Positions 54,609 through 64,000 of a stretch of 64,000 nt of DNA are shown here, piece by piece. The stretch's first letter is position 1, and each line of letters starts with the position of its first letter. The notes below the pieces were generated by a model, which ran no database searches, was not told where the DNA came from, and saw nothing but the letters and a program-made list of their open reading frames with translations. Source of the DNA: Latrodectus hesperus (lineage: Eukaryota > Arthropoda > Arachnida > Araneae > Theridiidae); the NCBI GenBank assembly GCA_037975125.1, contig CM075855.1:109489245-109553244 (forward strand). Reading direction: 5' to 3'. Both the position numbers and the translations under genes were made by a program.

Positions 54609-54943
54609 GTATAAATTAAAAGAATTAACAATTTTTTAAGCAAATGATAGTTAATATATCATTTATATAAATCCTTTTTGCCTCAGAATCAAACTCTAAA
54701 AGGAGAGAAATTTTGTGTTTTGTTAAATTAAGTATTTTGTTATTCTTTTACTTTACCTTTTCTTATCCTTTTAACTTAGATTAACTTATTAAAGTTAAAA
54801 ACAAAAAAAATATGTGATTTCAGAAAGGATTTTGTCTTTCTCTATAATTTTCATACAGATTCTAAATATTTTTAAATTTAATATATATTTTTAAGAATTA
54901 TTAGCTATTTTTCAAAATGTGAGGACAGATTTAAAACAAAGAA

Positions 54944-56317
54944 TATGTTCAAGGGAATGAATTAAATATAAAGTTGCTCAAAGCTTAATATGTGTGTTAG
55001 ACCAGGCTATTTCTTTTAAATATTACTAATATTTCATTGGCATTTATGTATCTGAACTAAAAAGACTGCTTATTTATATAATAGTAATCTGAAAATGATA
55101 TTTTATGAAATTAAATATCTTAGTTATAAATAAAATTCAAACTCATACTACACACAGGAACTTCCTGATGTAATAAGTTTTTAATGACTTACTTATTATT
55201 TGGACTTGTTTTCTCTTCTTCTTAGAATTGGGTTTGTCTGTCATCGGGCACCTCTGCTTTTATCAGCATTTTGTACCATTAACTCCAAACCCAATGTTTC
55301 CTAGTTCCAGTTGCTCGGGTCACCCACTTTATTAATAAAGTCCGATAACCCTTTAATGGAGTCTAGGTGTAATTCTCTAGTATGGATGATGCCTAAAGAG
55401 GTTAATCTAGGGAGGGCAAGAGCCTCGCATTCATAAATGATATGCTCTGCCGTTTCCTCTTGTGTATGACATTTCCAGCAGATAGGGTCTTGCTGAAACA
55501 GTCCCATCTGGTCAGAGAGTCAGTCATACTAGGGATAGCTTCCTGACTTTCACCAGAAGATGGTTTGGAGGTCATTTCTACCTCAAGTGAAGGATTCATT
55601 ACTGCCCCTTTACAAGACTGCCTCTGAGTTCCCTTGTCTTTTTCAGCAAGGTCTACTTCAGAGGCATCACCTGCAGATGCAGAAAGGTTTGTTATTTCTT
55701 GTGTCTTTTCAGCCACAAGATAACAATTTATAAGCTCAGGTAATATAAGTCCACCCATCATTGCTGGACTTGTTTTGAAAGAATAAAATATGAAAAGCAA
55801 CTTCAATGGTATCTTCATGATTCCAACGCCTTACCACGATGGGGCAATCTGTGGCCATTTCTGTACCTACTCTAGTCCAACAGACTGACTCATCAACAAA
55901 TATGTTCAAGAGAATGAATTAAATATAAAATGGCTCTCTCTATATATAAGAGCTTTATATGTGTGATAGACCAAGCTATTTCTTTTAAATATTACTAATA
56001 TTTCATTGACACTTATGTATCTGAACTAAAAATACTGCTTATTTATATAATAGTATATGTTATAATAGTATATGTCTGAAAATGTTATTTTATAAAATTA
56101 AATATCTTAATTAAAAATGAAATTCAAACTCATACTACACACAGGATTTTCCTGATGTAATAAGTTTTTAATGACTTACTTATTATTTGGACTTGTTTAG
56201 AAAGAATTAAATATGAAAAGCAACTTCAATGGTATTTTCATGATTCCAACGCCTTGCCACGATGGGGCAATCTGTAGCCATTTCTGCACCTACTCTAGTC
56301 CAACAGACTGACTCATT
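54944..56317. repeat. Local tandem duplication, one copy interrupted
   Basis: Unit 1 (54944-55893) and unit 2 (55900-56317) share, in order, TATGTTCAAG, GAATGAATTAAATATAAA, TTTTAAATATTACTAATATT, AAATTCAAACTCATACTACA and ATGAAAAGCAACTTCAATGG, and both end CCAACAGACTGACTCAT. Unit 1 is longer because a 552-bp retroelement fragment lies within it. Confidence 0.9.
55201..55776 (-). pseudogene. LINE 3' fragment inserted in unit 1
   Basis: The insert 55213-55764 is on the - strand and is flanked by a perfect 12-bp duplication, TGGACTTGTTTT, at 55201-55212 and 55765-55776. Unit 2 keeps the single, empty site at 56188-56199. On the - strand the C-terminal LINE region reads CWKCHTQEETAEHIIYEC, a zinc-knuckle-like motif, and then GLSDFINKVGDPSNWN before a stop. 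An upstream piece in another frame is Ser/Glu-rich (SASAGDASEVDLAEK) and unassigned. The 3' end has an AAG-rich tail. It is 5' truncated and inactive. Confidence 0.88.
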
Positions 56318-56664
56318 ATGGTGAGCCGGTGGCATTGGATGGAGTGGCTGGCGTGTATTCTCCTGGTAGGGCCACCTAAGTCTTGAAGACCACCCCATTA
56401 TGTTCACTTAAAATCTATGGTCTCTGAAGCTAAGCGTGTCTTCCGCAGTTGGTGCTCCAGGTGTTTGACCACAGAACGTGCTTCTTACCCCATCCACCCA
56501 TGGTTAATTCAAAGGTCTCTCCTGACCACATTTTATCTTCTTTGGGTTTCATCAGGCAAGACGTTATTTAAGATCCCCAACTTCTAATGGATTTCTTCAG
56601 GGTGAATGGGCTCATGGACCTGATCTGACTGTGCTGTTCAAGGTTATGGGAAACTACAACAACG
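56207..56664 (+). mobile_element. AAC-tailed retroposon, family 3, + strand copy
   Basis: Related to 35679-36023 in reverse. Shared stretches are GTGTATTCTCCTGGTAGGG, TTTTATCTTCTTTGGG and GGGCTCATGGACCTGATCTG. It ends in AACTACAACAACG at 56652-56664. Its first 110 bp belong to the duplicated unit and also occur at 55784-55893. I could not see a clear target duplication. Confidence 0.65.
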
Positions 56665-58151
<1,487 letters not shown>

Positions 58152-58239
58152 TATATGCACGTGTGTGTGTCGTAATTTGATTTGAATTGGAATTGATCCT
58201 CATTACTAGGACTTTTGTTTGGAGGAATAATCATACAAA

Positions 58240-58311
58240 ATGGTGAGAGAGAAAATGTTTAATCCTGAATTTCAAAAGGCTTTTTCTGAAGCTGTTGAAA
58301 ACCAGAATAAA
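58240..58311 (+). CDS. First coding exon of an unrecognised host gene
   Basis: Encodes 24 residues beginning [15 protein letters not shown] and ending in ENQNK. The start ATG has a good context (AAAATGG). An in-frame stop 12 bases upstream (TAA 58228-58230), with no AG between, makes this the first coding exon. The open frame runs only to TAA at 58324-58326, but a donor (AAA|GTAAAT) at 58311/58312 ends the exon in phase 0. This matches the phase of the exon at 61910. The residue mix is unlike the random frames around it. Function unknown; an alternative start is ATG 58255. Confidence 0.6.
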
Positions 58312-58628
58312 GTAAATATATTTTAATGTAATTTTAAATAAAAATAAAATGGTTCACTATGTGTTTTATTGTAATTTTTCAATTATCGTGTTTAAATTTA
58401 ATACCTATTTCTAAGAAAACTTATCCTTGCTTAATATCACGAGTTGGAGGAATTTCAATTATAAATATCATATGAAATTTGATCTAATAAGGAAATAATA
58501 AGCATAAAAAATAAAATTTGTTAGTGATCAAGGAAATAATTTATTTCCTCAAATTTATTTTATTTTGGTTCTTTTCCCATTCCAAGAAATTCAAAGTGTT
58601 AATTTATATGTATAGTGACATTTCATGT

Positions 58629-58755
<127 letters not shown>

Positions 58756-59713
58756 GTATGTATGTAAAATATATATATATAACAATCATTGAGGAACCCT
58801 AAATTATATTGGAATATCCCGAATAATGTCCTATTCTCAGTTGAACAAAGGCGGATAAATGTTTTTGTCTGCTTTCTTCATAATTTATCAGTGAAGGAGT
58901 TACTTTTATTTTTCCGAAGTCCTTTTGAAAATATGGATAGTTGCAACAAAATTTAATTCCCAACTTGATTAAATGCAGATACATATCTATTAGTGTTTTA
59001 TAACAATATGAAACTATTCTTGTGGTGACAAATCTTTGAAAATTTGCATATATTGAATATTTCTTGTACCACCTGAAATACAGTTAGATTATGATCTCAA
59101 AAGCAATATTATGAAGAAGCGTGTCAATGTTACCAAAGAATGATTGGATGCATATTATATCGATGTTCTGGTCTATGTACAAGGAACTGTTATATCATCA
59201 TTGAATAATCTGAAATTTGATTAAATTGGTTTATAGTGTTAAATAATGCAACTTGTGTCCTTAGAATAAATGCTAAGACTATAAACAATTATTTTTTTAA
59301 AATTAGTTTTTATTTATAATTCAATTCAAGTTAAGATCTTAAATTAAATGTCTAATTAAAATTTTGTTCTGCATAGGAACTGAGTAAAACGTGGTTGTAA
59401 ATGAACAAAATAAAATGAAATGGCAAAAATAAATGAGTTTTTAAATTTTAATGACTCAAAAATACTAACACTTCAATTCTGTTACATATCATTAGCTTTT
59501 GATACAATCATTAGCTTTTGTTATATCATTAGCTTTTGGAAATTAGCTTTTGTTCAATTCATTTGATAATCAAAGTTTTTGTCTAAAAGCATGCAGTAAG
59601 CTGACAAACATCTTTTTAACGGTTTATTTAGAAATAAATCAAATTCAATTGAAACTTGTTAATTTACTATGAATTTATATTATGTTCTGGGAATATTGTA
59701 ATATTACATATTT

Positions 59714-59954
<241 letters not shown>

Positions 59955-61909
59955 ATTGAGTTTAAGGGAATAGTTGTGCAAATGGATTCATTTAGAGTCA
60001 TTGTATTCTATATTTATGAAGGAATATTTAAGTTTTAGTTAGTTGTTTTTCAAATCCAGTCTTCCGAAAGAATTTTAAAGATACTAAATAATTTAGAGAT
60101 TAATTTTTAAATTTATAATTAAATATTTTATTAGATTAGAGATTAGTATTTTTATTTACTTCCTGCTTACCTTTACATTTGATATCGTTTTCTTAGATGT
60201 ATTTTTTATTCATTAAAGAAATTAATGTTATTCTCTTTGATCATTTTGCTTAATTATTAGATTTCCATTATTTAAATGCGATTGTTATGATATTATCAAA
60301 TTTTCAATTTAACTTTAGAAAATATGATATTTTTCTTTTAACTATATGTATGTAATCAAAATTGATATTATTTTCTAAGATCTCTTAATATTTTTTATTG
60401 AATTTAAAAAAAAATTAAAATAACATGTGTTTTTAATATTCTTTAAAGAAATTAAGGAATAAAAGTTTATCACACGCTTTCGAAAATTACCATTTTAAGC
60501 AATTTAAATGTTAGCTCAACTTAAATTATTCTAAATATTTAGGTACTTAGCAGCTATAAAATAAAAAAATATATATAAATATAAATTCTGACTTTCCGAT
60601 AATCAAGATGTAGAATTATTTAAAAACATCATACATTTAAAATAAAATGAAATATAAGATGTATGTGAAGAATATGTTTTACATGTTTAGATTTTTATTA
60701 TAATTTATCAAGGATTCCTATGCACTTTTAGAAAAACAATATTCGTATAAAAAGTACATATATATGCAGAAAATTTAATTTACAATCATACGTATTTTAG
60801 AATTAATTCAAAAGAATGAAATAAGTGTTTAAGAATACAAGAGAATACTACTTTCGCATTAAATATTACCCACTGTATTTAACTGTTAAAAACATTTAAA
60901 TTTAAATATTTATATGAGGAATAAATGTTATTTTTAGTACGTCTGAAGTATTATTTTAATATTAGTATTTTATATTAAATCTAGCGATTAACATTATAAT
61001 AGAAATAGCGAAGGGTTATTAGATGATGTTTTTAATTAAAAAATACCTTATATAACTATATGTACTTAATTGATTTTATAATTTTATTAGCAGAATAATG
61101 TAAATGTTTTCTTTAAATATAATTAATTAGCATATGTGACTATTTAAATGAATTTTATTCTTTCAATATATTTAATACACTTTTTTTTAATTTCAAACGA
61201 ATCGTTCTTTGTAAATTATTTAAAATTAAGCATCAATAAGTCTAAAATGTAAATCACATTTAATCACAGTGAATGTGTTATTGCTATTTTTTTATAATTA
61301 TTAATTATATAGACAGAAGCCAGTGTTATCATTAGTGTAACTTTTGTATATTAATGCATCTTTGAATGTTAAATGTTCTGTTTTCGAAAAACAGAACAAA
61401 ACACAAATTTTGATAATATTGTAATTGTTTATTAATTTACCCCAAATGTATTCTATAAAAAACCTTTTTAAAAATTGACAGGAAATTTTTTAATATTTTA
61501 TTTTCTAACATTGAAACAATTTGTAATTAATTTGAATTTTGAAAGTTAATTTCAAATAGTAAAACCAAAAAAAGTATATTTAAATTTTAAATTAAAAGTA
61601 CACTTGTTGAAACAAATAAGTTACTGAGAGAGAGAATTTGTCAACATTGTTTGAATTTGTCTTTAAATATTTGCTTAATCAACGGTTTTTTAATAAAAAA
61701 ATTCATTCAGAATATTTCTCATTGTAATACATTTGCTTTTTTTTCTTTTCACATTACAATCATTCATTTTTTTATAATCCTTGTTTACACCTAACGTTTT
61801 TCATTATTTGAACTGGCGGCCATTAAAGTTTGCTTTCCTTTATTTTCAAAATGTTTTGAAGAAGCAATATTTTAAATTTTGATCTTTTTTTTTCTTTGGT
61901 CTCTTTCAG

Positions 61910-62141
61910 ATAAGTGAAAGACAGCATTTGTTGGGGGTGTACTGTCTTCCCCACCGTGCCAAAGTCAACTGGGACGAAGATCCTTCAGGCGGCTCAAGTG
62001 ATGAGGATGAAACAAAAATAGCGGATCCCACTATGGAAAAGGAAGTTGTTAGCGGAACGCGTAAAGAATCTTTAAGAGATAAGCAAAGAATAACTACTGA
62101 TGATGAAGATAAAGAGGAGGATAAAAAATCCACTCTTGAAA
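61910..62141 (+). CDS. Second coding exon of the host gene, partial
   Basis: An internal exon of 232 bp framed by a strong acceptor (CTCTTTCAG|ATA) and a near-consensus donor (A|GTAAGT at 62142). It enters in phase 0, leaves after one base of a codon, and adds about 77 residues. It starts ISERQHLLGVYCLPHRAK, then has an acidic serine cluster (DPSGGSSDEDE, casein-kinase-2-like sites) and a charged tail (TTDDEDKEEDKK). The low-complexity C-terminal half is probably disordered. GC content and codon use stand out from the surroundings. The gene must continue past 64000, or through small exons I cannot see. I do not recognise the family. Confidence 0.72.
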
Positions 62142-62406
62142 GTAAGTTGCAGCGTATTATTACAAGAGTCAGCTTCTCTTGTTGATTTATTCAAGTTTTC
62201 TTAATTAAAAATTCTGATATCAGGACTGAAAAAATACGTGTTTTTATATAGATGTAAAAATTTGATATAAATGTGAGATGAATAAACAGGAAATTGATTT
62301 ACGGAGATTGACACAAACTTAGTTTATAATTTAAACAATTATAATATGTGCAAATTTATATTTTAATAGTAAAAATTTGTGAATTGCCTGATCATGAACA
62401 GTTCAT

Positions 62407-62659
62407 GGCATAGATGCCATATAATCCAAGATGCCAAACTCTGAATTCGGTGGAACTTTTTGGCGGATTTTATTTATCTGACAACCTGGTTTCTATTACG
62501 TCATAGATATAGAGACCTATAAGAATTATGCAGAAAATTCTATTTTGGCAAACCTAGTATTTAAGTCATCACTCATGTCAAATAAGTCATCTTGGCTACA
62601 TTTCTTCATCGCCAAAAAAATTCAGATTTTAGCATCCAGGATTATACGGCATCTGTGCC
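62407..62659. mobile_element. MITE of the GGCACAGATG family, in an intron
   Basis: The 253-bp element begins GGCATAGATGCCATATAATC and ends GGATTATACGGCATCTGTGC plus C. The inverted match continues inward for about 45 bp with mismatches. The interior has CTGACAACCTGGTTTCTATT and TCATCTTGGCTAC. This is the cleanest copy in the window. It lies 265 bp after the donor of the host exon, so probably within intron 2. There is no ORF and no clear target duplication. Confidence 0.82.
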
Positions 62660-64000
62660 CAATTAACGTGTCTCGGTTAGTTTTGCAACTGATTTATTTA
62701 TACTTTATTGAATAAATTATTTAACATTAGGAATCAATAAAATAGCCTTTTGTTCTTTTATCACCTACGTCGTTCTCTCTCACTCTCATTATTGATTTTA
62801 TATCTTATAGTTTGAGATTTTATCCACTTTTGACGTTTTTGTTGAGCCACAGATAGCTTATTACGTTTTTCTTCTCTTTCATTAAACGTTTTCTTTTCTT
62901 TATTTCGCAAAAAATATCAACACATTATTTTAATATTTATATATTGAATTCATTGCATTATTTAATGATTTTTGATCATATTTGAATTAAGTTACTGAGC
63001 AGTTGTTATCCATATTTTATGGGTATTTCAGTAATTAAAGTTTAGTTTTCGATTCAATGACAAGTTACTGAAAATGTTTTGCGATTTGATTTCATTATAT
63101 TTTCTCAAAGGCATCTGTCTTAATTCAGTCTTGTTTACACATTTTGCTATATTTTCAACCTTATCTATAGTTCAAATCAAGAACGTAGGTTAAAAATGGA
63201 ATATTTCAATGACAGATTGAAATTAAAATTCCAAGCAAAAATATAATAATTATATGCCATACAAGTTAGAGTCATAATGGATAATAATTGGCAATTTTAA
63301 TATTTCAAATTATAATTGTTAATAATACCATTGTTCACGCTTGTTTGTTTAGCCTTCATAAATTATTTCTGGGACATTTTTGATATTTGAGATTCCTAAG
63401 AACACAGTTTGAACATTTTAAGGCTTCAAATGGTAAAAACAAAAACAATTCATGAATATGTATTCTTGACAAGAAAGGGATTAAACAGACTAGAGCAGAG
63501 AAATTTTGAGAACCATTAGAGAAAAATTGACAAACCGTTGCTTGAAATATCTGCTATTAAAGAAAATAAAATCTACAAATTAAAATGAACAAAATTTATC
63601 ATGAAATTTGTTCAAACTAAATTTTCAGAAATTTAGGAATGTTCACGTATAAGCAGTTATTTTTTAAACATAAAAAAAAGTTCAATATTCATCATCTCTT
63701 CAAGTGATATATCGCTAGTCTAATTTTGATCTATAATTGCGATGTCCATAGGCATATCAATTATGGATCAAAAAGGAAATTAAAATATTTTTAAAATGAG
63801 ATAAGTAAAAAGTCGTGGAAGGAAATAAAAAATAAATTTTTATAAAATTTAAAAATTGTTATGATGAATAAAACTGTCATGAAAATAATTTTTAACAAGC
63901 TATTTATGTATACTTTAACATTACAATATTACAAAATTTAGTAAATATGGAAAATCCTTCAAATATTATTTTGTAATGAGAGCAGAATTATTAATCACTG
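62660..64000. other. AT-rich DNA, probably intron
   Basis: No further exon with both splice sites and a coding frame could be picked out. The stretch is AT-rich with no recognised repeat. Confidence 0.4.

Noticed and set aside
55402..55818. 138-codon - strand ORF that looks like one protein
   Set aside because: It runs across the junction between flanking DNA and the inserted LINE fragment and is out of frame with the recognisable C-terminal LINE region.

Overview
This is a eukaryotic, intron-containing, very AT-rich stretch, most likely from an arthropod and plausibly an orb-weaving spider. The grounds are a Merlin DNA transposon, a Tigger/pogo element, Jockey-like LINE debris with RNase H domains, tRNA-derived SINEs with (AAC)n tails, and many very long (TA)n tracts. 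No species is claimed, because nothing in the window is diagnostic. There are no operons, rRNA genes or convincing host tRNA genes.

Layout. 1-4.8 kb: AT-rich non-coding DNA with small inverted and direct repeats. 4856-6123: a complete Merlin element with an intact transposase ORF, terminal inverted repeats and an 8-bp target-site duplication. 7.3-9.4 kb: old tandem repeats and a dead LINE RNase H fragment. 12.3-13.9 kb: a 152/154-bp tandem array (306-bp dimers) next to tRNA-derived SINE heads. 16.4-20.0 kb and 24.9-28.1 kb: two arms of a large inverted duplication, both carrying the same nested SINE and MITE insertions. The spacer between them holds a 5'-truncated LINE and a SINE. 28128-30387: a Tigger/pogo element with a multiply frameshifted transposase, inserted into a (TA)n microsatellite. 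31-58 kb: a mosaic of AAC-tailed SINEs with near-perfect target-site duplications, LINE ends, a 1.2-kb non-autonomous TIR element (48663-49870), minisatellites and (TA)n tracts. 54.9-56.3 kb is a local tandem duplication with a LINE fragment inserted in one copy only, so the other copy preserves the empty site.

The only convincing host gene is at the right end on the + strand. A short first coding exon (58240-58311) is joined in phase across a 3.6-kb intron to an acidic, serine-rich exon (61910-62141), and the gene continues beyond the window. I do not recognise its product.

I found no new biochemical system. The interest lies in how the repeats are nested and what that says about order of events: which elements still look capable of movement, TA microsatellites acting as landing sites, a SINE body that seems to have become a tandem array, and several SINE families sharing one tail type.
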